Positions 1-14,029 are shown, counted from the first letter of the stretch. The stretch is DNA of 64,000 bases from Theocolax elegans (GCA_026168455.1 CM047430.1:7171277-7235276), one strand, 5' to 3'. A program made the numbers and translations. Notes: generated by a model not told the origin, from the sequence alone.

Positions 1-3000
1 TCCTATAGTTTCATATACATTGTATTACGCCGACACTCAATGTTGGATGCAACATTTGTTATTACATTTATTTAAATTATTGACAGCTTGAAGACGGAGC
101 AGAGGCATATTATTAATAAACATTTCAAGAATCTAGCAAGTACAAAATTAATTTTTATGTTAAAATATAGTTAGAATTTGAAAAATAAGAATGGAAACGT
201 AACCTCTCTTTGTCTATAGCGACGGATTCTATAGGAGGTGCGAGCACTGATTCGTGCCGTCTGCAGCTAGCACCTCCTATACTTTCATATACACTGTATC
301 TTTCCGACACCCAATGTTGGGTGCAATATTTGTTATTACATTTATTTAAATTATTGACAGCTAGAAGACGGAGCAGAGGCCTATTATTAAACAACATTTC
401 AAGTATCTATCAAGTACAAAATTAAAGTTGGTGTTAAAATAAAGTTAAAATTTGAAAAATACGTATGGAAAAGTAATCTCTCTCAGTCTAAAGCGACGGA
501 TTCGATAGGTGGTGCGAGCACCGATTCGGGCCGACTGCAGCTCGCGTCTCCTATACTTTCATATACATTGTATTATGCCGACACTCAATGTTGGGTGCAA
601 TATTTGTTATTACATTTATTTAAACTATTGACAGCTTGAAGACGGGGCAGTGGCATATTATAAATAAACATTTCAAGTATCTAGCAAGTACAAATTAATG
701 TTTATGTTAAAATATAGTTAAAATTTGAAAAATAAGAATGGAAACGTAAACTCTCTCAGTCTAAAGCGACGGATTCGATAGGAGGTGCGAGCGCCGATTC
801 GGGCCGTCTGCAGATCGCACCTCCTATACTTTCATATACATTGTATTCTGCCGACACTCAATTTTGGGTGCAATATTTGTTATTACATTTATTTAAATTA
901 TTGACAGCTTGAAGACAGAGCAGAGGCGTATTATTAATAAACATTTTAAGTATCTAGCAAGTACAAAATTAAAGTTTATGTTAAAATATAATTAAAATTT
1001 GAAAAATTAGAATGCAAACGTAACCTCTCTCAGTCTATAGCGACGGATTCTATAGGAGGTGCGAGCACTGATTCGGGCCGTCTGCCGCTCGCACCTCCTA
1101 TACTTTCATATACATTGTATCATGCCGACACTCAATGTTGGGTGCAATATTTGTTATTACATTTTTTAAATTATTGACAGCTTGTGGACAGGGTAGAGGC
1201 ATATTATTAATAAACATTTAAGTATCTAGCAAGTACAAAATTAATTTTTATGTTAAAATATAGTTAGAATTTGAAAAATAAGAATGGAAACGTAACCTTT
1301 CTCAGTCTATAGCGGCGGATGCTATACAAGGTGCGAGCACCGATTCGGGCCGTCTGCAGCTCGCACCTCCTATACTTTCATATACATTGTATTACGCCGA
1401 CACTCAATGTTGGATGCAACATTTGTTATTACATTTATTTAAATTATTGACAGCTTGAAGACGGAGCAGAGGCATATTATTAATAAACATTTCAAGTATC
1501 TAGCAAGTACAAAATTAAAGTTTGTGTTAAAATACATTTAAAATTTGAAAAATAAGAATTCTATCATAACCTCTCCCAGGCTATAGCGACGGATTCTATA
1601 GGAGGTGCGAGCAACGATTCGAGCCGTCCGATGCTCACACCTCCTATACTTTCATATACATTGTATCATGCCGACACTCAATTTTGGGTGCAATATTTGT
1701 TATTACATTTATTTAAATTATTGACAGCTAGAAGACGGAGCAGAGGCCTATTATTCAGCAACATTTCAAATATCTATCAAGTACAAAATTAAAGTTGGTG
1801 TTAAAATAAAGTTAAAATTTGAAAAATACGTATGGAAACGTAACCTCTCTTTGTCTATAGCGACGGATTCTATAGGAGGTGCGAGCACTGATTCGTGCCG
1901 TCTGCAGCTAGCACCTCCTATACTTTCATATACACTGTATCATGCCGACACCCAATGTTGGGTGCAATATTTGTTATTACATTTATTTAAATTATTGACA
2001 GCTAGAAGACGGAGCAGAGGCCTATTATTAAACAACATTTCAAGTATCTATCAAGTACAAAATTAAAGTTGGTGTTAAAATAAAGTTAAAATTTGAAAAA
2101 TACGTATGGAAAAGTAATCTCTCTCAGTCTAAAGCGACGGATTCGATAGGAGGTGCGAGCGCCGATTCGGGCCGTCTGCAGATCGCACCTCCTATACTTT
2201 CATATACATTGTATTCTGCCGACACTCCATTTTGGGTGCAATATTTGTTATTACATTTATTTAAATTATTGACAGCTTGAAGACGGAGCAGAGGCGTATT
2301 ATTAATAAACATTTTAAGTATCTAGCAAGTACAAAATTAAAGTTTATGTTAAATATAATTAAAATTTGAAAAATTAGAATGCAAACGTAACCTCTCTCAG
2401 TCTATAGCGACGGATTCTATAGGAGGTGCGAGCACTGATTCGGGCCGTCTGCCGCTCGCACCTCCTATACTTTCATATACATTGTATCATGCCGACACTC
2501 AATGTTGGGTGCAATATTTGTTATTACATTTTTTAAATTATTGACAGCTTGTGGACAGGGTAGAGGCATATTATTAATAAACATTTAAGTATCTAGCAAG
2601 TACAAAATTAATTTTTATGTTAAAATATAGTTAGAATTTGAAAAATAAGAATGGAAACGTAACCTTTCTCAGTCTATAGCGGCAGATGCTATACAAGGTG
2701 CGAGCACCGATTCGGGCCGTCTGCAGCTAGCACCTCCTATACTTTCATATACACTGTATCATGCCGACACCCAATGTTGGGTGCAATATTTGTTATTACA
2801 TTTATTTAAATTATTGACAGCTAGAAGACGGAGCAGAGGCCTATTATTCAACAACATTTCAAGTATCTATCAAGTACAAAATTAAAGTTGGTGTTAAAAT
2901 AAAGTTAAAATTTGAAAAATACGTATGGAAAAGTAATCTCTCTCAGTCTAAAGCGACGGATTCGATAGGTGGTGCGAGCACCGATTCGGGCCGACTGCAG

Positions 3001-6000
3001 CTCGCGTCTCCTATACTTTCATATACATTGTATCATGCCGACACTCAATTTTGGGTGCAATATTTGTTATTACATTTACTTAAATTATTGACAGCATGAG
3101 GCCGGGGCAGAGGCCTATTATTCATAAACATTTCAAGTATCTAGCAAGTAAAAAATTAAAGCTTATGTTAATTATAGTTAAAGTTTGAAAAATACGTATG
3201 GAAAAGTAACCTCTCCCAGTCTATAGCGACGGATTCTATAGGAGGTGCGAACAACGATTCGGGCCGTCTGCAGCTCGCACCTCCTATACTTTCATATACA
3301 TTGTATTATGCTGACATTCAAAGTTGGTTACAATATTTTTAATTACATTTAATTACATTATTGTCAGCTTGAAGACGGAGCAGAGGCATATTATAAATAA
3401 ACATTTCAAGTATCTAGCAAGTACAAAATTAAAGTTTGTGTTAAAATACATTTAAAATTTAAAAAATAAGAATTCTTTCATAACCTCTCCCAGTCTATAG
3501 CGACGGATTCTATAAGAGGTGCGAGCATCGATTCGAGCCGTCCGATGATCGCACCTCCTATACTTTCAAATACATTGTATTATGCCGACATTCAATGTTG
3601 GGTACAATATTTGTTATTACATTTATTTAAATTATTGACAGCTTGAAGACGGAGCAAATGCGTATTATTAATAAACATTTCAAGAATCTAGCAAGTACGA
3701 AATCAAAGTCTATGTTAACATATAGTTAAAATTTGAAAAATTAGAATGCAAACGTAACCTCTCTCAGTCTATAGCGACGGATTCTATAGGAGGTGCGAGC
3801 ACTGATTCGGGCCGTCTGCAGCTCGCACCTCCGATACTTTCATATACATTGTATTATGCCGACATTCAACGTTGGTTACAATATTTGTTATTACATTTAT
3901 TTAAATTATTTTCAGCTTGTGGACGGGGTAGAGGCGTATTGATCATAAACATTTCAAGTATCTAGCAAGTAAAAAATTAAAGTTTATGTTAATTATAGTT
4001 AAAATTTGAAAAATGCGTATGGAAAAGTAACCTCTCCCAGTGTATAGCGACGGATTCTATAGAAGGTGCGAGCAACGATTCGGGCCGTCTGCAGCACGCA
4101 CCTCCTATACTTTCATATACATTGTATTCTGCCGACACTCAATTTTGGGTGCAATATTTGTTATTTCATTTATTTAAATTATTGACAGCTTGAAGACGGA
4201 GCAGAGGCGTATTATTAATAAACATTTCAAGAATCTAGCAAGTACAAAATCAAAGTTTATGTTAACATATAGTTAAAATTTGAAAAAAAAAGAATTCTAT
4301 GATAACCGCTCCCAGTCTATAGCGACGGATTCTATAGGAGGTGCGAGCAACGATTCGGGCCGTCTGCAGCACGCACCTCCTATACTTTCATATACATTGT
4401 ATTCTGCCGACACTCAATTTTGGGTGCAATATTTGTTATTACATTTATTTAAATTATTGACAGCTTGAAGACGGAGCAGAGGCATATTATTAATAAACAT
4501 TTCAAGTATCTAGCAAGTACAAAATTAAAGTTTATGTTAAAATATAATTAAAATTTGAAAAATTAGAATGCAAACGTAACCTCTCTCAGTCTATAGCGAC
4601 GGATTCTATAGGAGGTGCGAGCACTGATTCGGGCCGTCTGCCGCTCGCACCTCCTATACTTTCATATACATTGTATCATGCCGACACTCAATGTTGGGTG
4701 CAATATTTGTTATTACATTTTTTAAATTATTGACAACTTGTGGACAGGGTAGAGGCGTATTATTAATAAACATTTAAGTATCTAGCAAGTACAAAATTAA
4801 TTTTTATGTTAAAATATAGTTAGAATTTGAAAAATAAGAATGGAAACGTAACCTCTCCCAGGCTATAGCGACGAATTCTATAGGAGGTGCGAGCAACGAT
4901 TCGAGCCGTCCGATGCTCACACCTCCTATACTTTCAAATACATTGTATTATGCCGACATTCAATGTTGGGTACAATATTTGTTATTACATTTATTTAAAT
5001 TATTGACAGCTTGAAGACGGAGCAGAGGCATATTATTAATAAAGATTTCAAGAATCTAGCAAGAACAAAATCAAAGTCTATGTTAACATATAGTTAAAAT
5101 TTGAAAAATTAGAATGCAAACGTAACCTCTCTCAGTCTATAGCGACGGATTCTATAGGAGGTGCGAGCACTGATTCGGGCCGTCTGCAGCTCGCACCTCC
5201 GATACTTTCATATACATTGTATTATGCCGACATTCAACGTTGGTTACAATATTTGTTATTACATTTATTTAAATTATTGTCAGCTTGTGGACGGGGTAGA
5301 GGCGTATTGATCATAAACATTTCAAGTATCTAGCAAGTAAAAAATTAAAGTTTATGTTAATTATAGTTAAAATTTGAAAAATACGTATGGAAAAGTAACC
5401 TCTCCCAGTGTATAGCGACGGATTCTATAGGAGGTGCGAGCAACGATTCGGGCAGTCTGCAGCTCGCACCTCCTATACTTTCATATAAATCGTATTATGC
5501 CGACACTCAATGTGGGGTGCAATATTTATTATTACATTCATTAAAATGATTGACAGCTTGAAGACGGAGCAGAGACATATTATTAATAAACATTTCAAGT
5601 ATCTGGCAAGTACAAAATTAATTTTTATGTTAAAATATAGTTAGAATTTGAAAAATAAGAATGGAAACGTAACCTTTCTCAGTCTATAGCGGCGGATGCT
5701 ATAGAAGGTGCGAGCACCGATTCGGGCCGTCTGCAGCTAGCACCTCCTATACTTTCATATACACTGTATCATGCCGACACTCAATGTTGTGTGCAATATT
5801 TGTTATTACATTTATTTAAATTATTGACAGCTTGAAGACGGAGCAGAGGCGTATTATTAATAAACATTTCAAGAATCTAGCAAGTACAAAATCAACGTCT
5901 ATGTTAACATATAGTTAAAATTTGAAAAATAAGAATGGAAACGTACCCTCTCTCAGTCTATAGCGACGGATTCTGTAGGAGTTGCGAGCACCGATTCGGG

Positions 6001-9000
6001 CAGTCTGCAGCTCGCACCTCCTATACTTTCATATAAATCGTATTATGCCGACACTCAATGTGGGGTGCAATATTTGTTATTACATTTATTTAAATTATTG
6101 ACTGCTTGAAGACGGGGCAGTGGCATATTATAAATAAACATTTCAAGTATCTATCAAGTACAAAATTAAAGTTTATGTTAAAATATAGTTAAAATTTGAA
6201 AAATACGTATGGAAAAGTAACGTCTCTCGGTCTATAGCGACGGATTCTATACGAGGAGCGAGCAACAATTCGAGCCGCCTGCTTCTCTCACGTCCTATAC
6301 TTTCATATACATTGTATCATGCCGACACTCAATGTTGGGTGCAATATTTGTTATTACATTTATTTAAACTATTGACAGCTTGAAGACGGGGCAGTGGCAT
6401 ATTATAAATAAACATTTCAAGTATCTAGCAAGTACAAATTAATGTTTATGTTAAAATATAGTTAAAATTTGAAAAATAAGAATGGAAACGTAATCTCTCT
6501 CAGTCTAAAGCGACGGATTCGATAGGAGGTGCGAGCGCCGATTCGGGCCGTCTGCAGATCGCACCTCCTATACTTTCATATACATTGTATTATGCCGACA
6601 CTCAATGTTGGGTGCAATATTTGTTATTACATTTATTTAAATTATTGAGAGCTTGAAGACGGAGCAGAGGCGTATTATTAATAACCATTTTAAGTATCTA
6701 GCAAGTACAAAATTAAAGTTTATGTTAAAATATAGTTAGAATTTGAAAAATAAGAATGGAAACGTAACCTTTCTCAGTCTATAGCGGCGGATGCTATAGA
6801 AGGTGCGAGCACCGATTCGGGCCGTCTGCAGCTAGCACCTCCTATACTTTCATATACACTGTATCATGCCGACACCCAATGTTGGGTACAATATTTGTTA
6901 TTACATTTACTTAAATTATTGACAGCATGAGGCCGGGGCAGAGGCCTATTATTCATAAACATTTCAAGTATCTAGCAAGTAAAAAATTAAAGCTTATGTT
7001 AATTATAGTTAAAGTTTGAAAAATACTTATGGAAAAGTAACCTCTCCCAGTCTATAGCGACGTATTCTATAGGAGGTGCGAGCAACGATTCGGGCCGTCT
7101 GCAGCTCGCACCTCCTATACTTTCATATACATTGTATTATGCTGACATTCAAAGTTGGTTACAATATTTGTTATTACATTTAATTAAATTATTGTCAGCT
7201 TGAAGACGGAGCAGAGGCATATTATAAATAAACATTTCAAGTATCTAGCAAGTACAAAATTAAAGTTTGTGTTAAAATACATTTAAAATTTAAAAAATAA
7301 GAATTCTATCATAACCTCTCCCAGTCTATAGCGACGGATTCTATAAGAGGTGCGAGCATCGATTCGAGCCGTCCGATGATCGCACCTCCTATACTTTCAA
7401 ATACATTGTATTATGCCGACATTCAATGTTGGGTACAATATTTGTTATTACATTTATTTAAATTATTGACAGCTTGAAGACGGAGCAAATGCGTATTATT
7501 AATAAACATTTCAAGAATCTAGCAAGTACGAAATCAAAGTCTATGTTAACATATAGTTAAAATTTGAAGAATTAGAATGCAAACGTAACCTCTCTCAGTC
7601 TATAGCGACGGATTCTATAGGAGGTGCGAGCACTGATTCGGGCCGTCTGCAGCTCGCACCTCCGATACTTTCATATACATTGTATTATGCCGACATTCAA
7701 CGTTGGTTACAATATTTGTTATTACATTTATTTAAATTATTGTCAGCTTGTGGACGGGGTAGAGGCGTATTGATCATAAACATTTTAAGTATCTAGCAAG
7801 TAAAAAATCAAAGTTTATGTTAACATATAGTTAAAAGTTTGAAAAAAAGAATTCTATGAATAACCGCTCCCAGTCTATAGCGACGGATTCTATAGGAGGT
7901 GCGAGCAACGATTCGGGCCGTCTGCAGCTCGCACCTCCTATACTTTCATATACATTGTATTATGCTGACATTCAAAGTTGGTTACAATATTTGTTATTAC
8001 ATTTAATTAAATTATTGTCAGCTTGAAGACGGAGCAGAGGCATATTATAAATAAACATTTCAAGTATCTAGCAAGTACAAAATTAAAGTTTGTGTTAAAA
8101 TACATTTAAAATTTAAAAAATAAGAATTCTATCATAACCTCTCCCAGTCTATAGCGACGGATTCTATAAGAGGTGCGAGCATCGATTCGAGCCGTCCGAT
8201 GATCGCACCTCCTATACTTTCAAATACATTGTATTATGCCGACATTCAATGTTGGGTACAATATTTGTTATTACATTTATTTAAATTATTGACAGCTTGA
8301 AGACGGAGCAAATGCGTATTATTAATAAACATTTCAAGAATCTAGCAAGTACGAAATCAAAGTCTATGTTAACATATAGTTAAAATTTGAAGAATTAGAA
8401 TGCAAACGTAACCTCTCTCAGTCTATAGCGACGGATTCTATAGGAGGTGCGAGCACTGATTCGGGCCGTCTGCAGCTCGCACCTCCGATACTTTCATATA
8501 CATTGTATTATGCCGACATTCAACGTTGGTTACAATATTTGTTATTACATTTATTTAAATTATTGTCAGCTTGTGGACGGGGTAGAGGCGTATTGATCAT
8601 AAACATTTTAAGTATCTAGCAAGTAAAAAATCAAAGTTTATGTTAACATATAGTTAAAATTTGAAAAAAAAAGAATTCTATGATAACCGCTCCCAGTCTA
8701 TAGCGACGGATTCTATAGGAGGTGCGAGCACTGATTCGGGCCTTCTGCAGCTCGCACCTCCTATACTTTCATATACATTGTATTACGCCGACACTCAATG
8801 TTGGATGCAACATTTGTTATTACATTTATTTAAATTATTGACAGCTTGAAGACGGAGCAGAGGCATATTATTAATAAACATTTCAAGTATCTAGCAAGTA
8901 CAAAATTAAAGTCTATGTTAAAATACATTTAAAATTTGAAAAATAGAATTCTAATCAGTAACCTCTCTCAGTCTATAGCGACGGATTCTATAGGAGGTGC

Positions 9001-9424
9001 GAGCAACTGATTCGAGCCGTCTGCATGCTCGCACCTCCTATACTTTCATATACATTGTATTATGCCGACATTCAATGTTGGGTACAATATTTGTTATTAC
9101 ATTTATTTAAATTATTGACAGCTTGAAGACGGAGCAGAGGCATATTATTAATAAACATTTCAAGAATCTAGCAAGTACAAAATTAAAGTTTATGTTAAAA
9201 TATAGTTTAAATTTGAAAAATTAGAATGCAAACGTAACCTCTCTCAGTCTATAGCGACGGATTCGATTGGAGGTGCGAGCACCGATTCGGGCAGTCTGCA
9301 GCTCGCACCTCCTATACTTTCATATACATTGTATCATGTCGACACTCAATGTTGGGTGCAATATTTGTTATTACATTTATTTAAATTATTGACAGTTAGG
9401 AGACGGGGCAGTGGCATATTTTAA
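1..9424. repeat. Satellite DNA array, about 34 monomers of ~274 bp
   Basis: The landmark GCGACGGATTC or a close variant recurs at 221, 495, 768, 1042, 1314, 1588, 1862 and so on to 9255: 34 occurrences with a mean spacing of 273.8 bp. Monomers are AT-rich except for a GC-rich core carrying an inverted repeat. At 2418-2433 the stem TATAGGAGGTGCGAGC is matched by its exact complement at 2454-2469 around a 20-nt loop. Monomers differ by a few substitutions and fall into recurring types, so there is local higher-order structure. The array runs off the left edge and ends at about 9424, where the sequence changes. Short reading frames inside the monomers arise from the repeat and are not genes. A centromeric or pericentromeric location is inference. 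Confidence 0.97.
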
Positions 9425-9726
9425 ATATATGTCGACCAGACATAACGTGAAAATCAACTAGCCTTGTAGGTCCTCAAGAGGTGTACTAGCACAGCCTAGA
9501 TGACTTATTTAGTTATTTCCACTTATGACAATGAGGCTAACAATGCACTTGTGCGATTTAATAAATACTATGTTTGATTAGTTTGAGACGATTAAATATT
9601 TTATTTATAACAATAATAACCTCCAATAATTCTTGTATAATAAAAAAAATCCGCGCTCAGAGTCTACGGAGCTAGTCGACCAGACGAGACGTGAAATTCG
9701 ACTAGCCTCGTGGATCATTTTATATT

Positions 9727-9775
<49 letters not shown>

Positions 9776-10850
9776 GTGGTTCTCTGTGACATCGAAGATG
9801 TGTGAAGTTGCACTTTTGATTCTTAACGAGTTGTTCCCGTAGTGCAACGTGTCACTATGGCTTACGACAAATAAATAATAATGATTAATCAATAACAATT
9901 ACCCGGTAACGAATTGAGTTATTGGGTGCCAGTTACCGGTAAAACTAACGACAAGCCAATTCAGGGTCGCGGGCTCCACGTTGCCATCACGGGAAAGATG
10001 GCGGAACCACGTTGTAAGGAATTGGATAATATTCTCGGGTTATAAAATCAATCACTTAATTTCACATAGCAATTATCAAAACTTTAATTATTACCACTTT
10101 CAGATACAACAAATACAAACGCATACAGCAATCCCGCTGATTTATTGTTCAATACTTTATGTACGCGCAACTCAGTAAATCGTCCTCAAGCGCAAAAGGA
10201 AATGTAATAATAAAGTCGGAAAATATAATAATAAATTAATCGGTTTTCGCGCGGCTATTCTATTTTACAATTTCGCGGAACGTCCTTCAATCTCACTCTC
10301 ATACCTTACAATACGCCGTACTTCCTCACTCACCGCAGTTCGAGAACTCTCCTTTATATGAATTAATTGTCTCTTTCCTGATTCGATATCTATCCCTGGT
10401 ATTTTGGGTGTTTTTCGCTCCAACTGGTCGTTCAATAGCTAGCTTATCGCCTCAATACTTCGACTTTCTTAAATCTCAGCGGATCCCAAAATGGCTACTT
10501 CGATATTGTTCTTCGCTCAACACGTCTACTCTGTACGGCGGTTGGGGAAGGAGTCTCGTCCTTCTTCCCCGATTCGTATTATCCGCTACCGATAGTGGAG
10601 CTAGTTGTTCTCCCTTTCCGCTATCATATCCGCCAGATCGGTGGTAGTAGACATACCGATAATCGTCCGTAACGCCACCTATTTTCCTTCCAAATCCGCT
10701 AGTGTACGTTCGCCATTTCCTTTTATCCGCTATCTGTGCAAATCCGCCAACGCCTCCACCAATGCATCGGGACAGCTGTCTATCTCCTTTCCTCTTACAT
10801 TCGTACGTATGAACACAAGCCCATTCGTAGTCGATCCCCCTCCGTTCATA
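9425..10850. other. Unassigned sequence next to the satellite
   Basis: No gene or transposon could be recognised. A short diverged duplication is visible: GTCGACCAGAC followed by a related 30-bp stretch at about 9431 and again at about 9676. It straddles a (TA)n tract. The stretch 10250-10850 is more balanced in base composition and has open frames of 60-100 codons without recognisable motifs, so it may be an old LTR or intron relic. Confidence 0.4.
9730..9773. repeat. (AT)n microsatellite
   Basis: About 22 uninterrupted AT dinucleotides, followed by GGGTGGTTCTC. A similar (TA)n followed by TGTGGTTCTC occurs at 35505-35524, so this tract may mark the edge of an old repeat. Confidence 0.9.
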
Positions 10851-11816
10851 TATATATATATGGGCTATTTCACGTCAAGTGGTACGATGAAAATTTTAAA
10901 TCGCTCCAAAATTTGAAAACAGGCTGGAAATATCTTCATGAAGATAGAAAAAAAATTTTAGGTGTTAAAAATAATTTGACTAAAAGCTACCCACCATGAG
11001 AAATGGAAATTTTTCAATTTTTTAGAAAATTTTCTATTTTCAAAGCCATTTATCTCAAAATCTATTCATTTTTTTGAAAAAACATTAGAAACAACTTTTG
11101 TTCAAAATAATCTTTAGAACTTATCTACCTGGGTTACGATTCTTAATTTTAAAATCTCGAAGAGATAGAACGACCGTTAATATTGAATATCAAAAAAAGG
11201 CGACCACGCCACGATCGATTTTGATCTAACACCGATCAAAAGATCACATTTTTCGAGAGCTTTCGAATGGCGGCGGTTAGATTATTGGCCAAGACCGCTG
11301 GTGTAAGTTATGCCTTATAAACCTCATAAAATCACTAATTTTCATGTATTTTAGGGCATAACTTACAACAGCGGTCTTGGCCAATAATCTAACCACCGCC
11401 ATTCGAAAGCTCTCAAAAAATGTGATCTTTTGAGCGGTGTTAGATCAAAATCGATCGTGGCGTGGTCGCCTTTTTTGATATTCAATATTTACGGTCGTTC
11501 TATCTCTTCGAGATTTTAAAATTAAGAATCGTAACCCAGGTAGATAAGTTCTAAAGATTATTTTGAACAAAAGTTGTTTCTAATGTTTTTTCAAAAAAAT
11601 GAATAGATTTTGAGATAAATGGCTTTGAAAATAGAAAATTTTCTAAAAAATTGAAAAATTTCCATTTTTCATGGTGGAATAGCTTTTAGTCAAATTATTT
11701 TTAACACCTAAAATTTTTTTTCTATCTTCATGAAGATATTTCCAGCCTGTTTTCAAATTTTGGAGCGATTTAAAATTTTCATCGTACCACTTGACGTGAA
11801 ATAGCCCATATATATA
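10851..11816. mobile_element. Foldback/palindromic element I (454-bp arms)
   Basis: The sequence from 10861 (GGGCTATTTCACGTCAAGTG) to about 11314 is repeated in reverse complement from 11355 to 11808, with a loop of only about 40 bp. Both ends sit in TATATA. There is no transposase frame, so this is a non-autonomous, MITE-like foldback. The TA-rich borders suggest a Tc1/mariner-type TA target, but that is inference. Related ends occur at 35145-35514, 61271-62290 and 62467-63525. Transcription through it would give a hairpin RNA of about 450 bp. Confidence 0.9.
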
Positions 11817-12494
11817 ATCGGGAATAGGGATTTATTATGCCCTACATAATAAATTTAGATCTGCTTCCCGCCACTGGTTGAAGGTGGGCGGTTTATGGAG
11901 TCCGGGCTCCATAAGCTAAACCTCTCTCTTGCACATAGATACTGCACATCTCCCCTCTCTGTCTTGGGCATCATAAACCTTTACTAATAAATCTGTATAT
12001 CTAATAGAATAAAATAAACTATAAGTTTTGATTTAATTATTTTAACTCTATTAGAGTTGAGGAATTGAATCTAGTTAGAGTTAAAAAATAATAACTCTTA
12101 GGTAGGAATCAATTAAATCTAATATAGAGTATTAGAGCACTTTCTTATTTTCGATACATTTGACGATTTTAAAAATGTAAAAAATAAACAAAACTGTATA
12201 CTTATTAATGTAAAATTTATATTAAATTTTATGTAAGGTAACATTTAAAGACACACTTGAATTTTTAGATTTGTGTAACCTCATTATACAGCCAGTAATA
12301 AATTCATAATAATTTCGTTATGCTAGTGCAAATTTAAAATACGAATATAGAGGGTTAAAAATTGAATAAATACAAGAACCTTTTTTTGCAATAATGATGT
12401 AAAATAATTTGTAAAATGTTTTATATTATATTGACCCTTTGAAGCATACATTTATCAAAGAAAATGGTCTGTTCTTTTAAATTTCTTTATAAAT
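11817..12494. other. 5' flank of element 1 (pre-insertion sequence), copy A
   Basis: AT-rich sequence without a gene. From about 11982 it is repeated at 21484-21995, and from about 12225 it is repeated at 16346-16615, so host flank was copied along with the retroelement. The last four bases, AAAT (12491-12494), form the target-site duplication matching 34914-34917. Confidence 0.8.
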
Positions 12495-14015
12495 TGTGAC
12501 AAGGCAAGTGTGCCTGTCATGGTGCATAGCGAGCACACACACATTCCTACCTACCTATTACCCAGTTCCTACCTAAACCGTATATTAAATAAATCTAGTA
12601 CCGAGCATATATCCCTAGCTACCTATTACAGCAGATAATCCCCTAAAAGCCGAACAAGCTACACCCTGGAATAGAAGCGGAGCCAGCTCACACAGAAGTC
12701 GAGGAAACCAGCAGCCACCAAGAGGCTACATGCAGGGCGAACAGCACTCGGAGAGCCTGGAGACATCAGCTGAGTGCGAAGGCAGCATAAGAGCATGGAT
12801 AGGGCATCGAGGTCCAAAATACAAAGAAGACGGCTGTTGCAGCAATTGTAACAGCATATCCGTAGTAGCCTCAATCCTGAAGGAGCCACCCAGGAGCAAC
12901 AGACTCGTACAGGGAGATCAATCTGTAAGGCATAATCATGAGTATGTTTTCAAGACTAAGGAGCAGATAGGAGTACACAAGACTGTGTACAGGAGTAGAG
13001 GTGTATAGGAGCCAGGGTTAGAGGTTATGTGAGTATAAACATTGCTCACATATACTAACTAAATAACAAGGCACCTGTCAAGTTACTCCTTACCGTATTA
13101 TAGCAGCCGCGCAGTAGACCCGAGGAACAGCCTCCGGAGCCGACGTCGTGAAGAGACGTCTCAGCAGCCAAGAAGCCACGAAGTAGAGAGAGACGGAGAT
13201 AGCGACACGTGCATGCATCCGCCGAGCAGCCACGACTCGTCAACCACGGCAGTAAGGTTCGTCGTCCATCTGGAAATAAACTCACGGATCGATTAGCCGA
13301 TAAACAATGAGGAACGAGGTTATAATTACCAAATAGCAGCCTCGTCGTCGCCAGCTCGTCGTCGCCAGTCGTCGTCGTCGTCGTCGTCGTCTCACTCGAA
13401 CCGCCTAGCAGAACGCCAACAACAACATCAAGCCGCTCTCGCTATACGGCCGCGCTCGCACTGCGCGGAGGCGGTCGCGACGCATGCGCGCAGCGCTCTC
13501 GCAGGACGAAGGCACACAGAGAGCTCGGGAACTCGGCCGTGAGCAGACGTAACGAGGCGATATTGAGCGACATTTTCGACCGTTTCACGTACGATATTAA
13601 GAGAGTCCGGAGAGTGTGCACCGGGTGCAATTGAGAGCGAAAAATTATCTGTATAAGGTTGGTGCAAAGTGCTATCCATACCCGTGTTCCTCTCCTCGTC
13701 AAGTGTGTGTGCCGCTATTCCCCTTTCCGAGTATTCGCACACGTGGCCGGCGTCGCCATTTTCGTCGATCGAGCGGATATTCGATCGGGCAATAGTTATA
13801 TCGCCGTGCGAGAAATTATACCGAGCCAAACTACGAGCCCTATTAACTTTATACTTAATTAATCGTAATTATTAATAAATAGCAGCCGTTAATATTTAAG
13901 CGCGAGCACGACTGGCAACCGTGTACTTAATTATTATCATATAATAAATTCTCTGTTATTTTATCATTGATATTAATTTTATCACCCGCACCCTGATCCC
14001 CAGTGCGGTGTGACA
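12495..14015 (+). repeat. Element 1 LTR, 5' copy A
   Basis: The 1,521-bp LTR starts TGTGACAAGG and ends GCGGTGTGACA (TG...CA ends). It is followed after one base by a tRNA-Lys PBS. The same sequence occurs at 16616-18133 and 21996-23516, and as the 3' LTR at 33544-34913. Visible features are a hairpin at the start (GACAAGGCA / TGCCTGTC), a TCG trinucleotide run of 7 units near 13369, and AATAAA-type signals near 13940. Reading frames in it of up to 133 codons recur only because the LTR is copied. I see no sign of coding. Confidence 0.95.
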
Positions 14016-14016
14016 T

Positions 14017-14029
14017 TGGCGCCCAACGT
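14017..14029 (+). promoter_or_regulatory. Primer binding site (tRNA-Lys), copy A
   Basis: TGGCGCCCAACGT lies one base after the LTR end. It is complementary to the 3' end of tRNA-Lys(CUU), whose mature 3' end is ACGTTGGGCGCCA. Confidence 0.85.

Noticed and set aside
210..9250. Short reading frames of 62-80 codons in the satellite
   Set aside because: They recur with the 274-bp monomer on both strands, are broken in most monomers and cross the dyad. They are by-products of the repeat.
221..9300. CENP-B box in the satellite core
   Set aside because: TTCG and CGGG words occur near each other but never with the required spacing TTCGnnnnAnnCGGG.
1..9424. CRISPR array
   Set aside because: Units are 274 bp with no short repeat/unique spacer structure, and the DNA is eukaryotic.
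9900..10020. PBS-like word on the minus strand (TGGCACCCAATAAC) hinting at another LTR element
   Set aside because: The preceding sequence does not end in CA and no LTR or coding region could be found.
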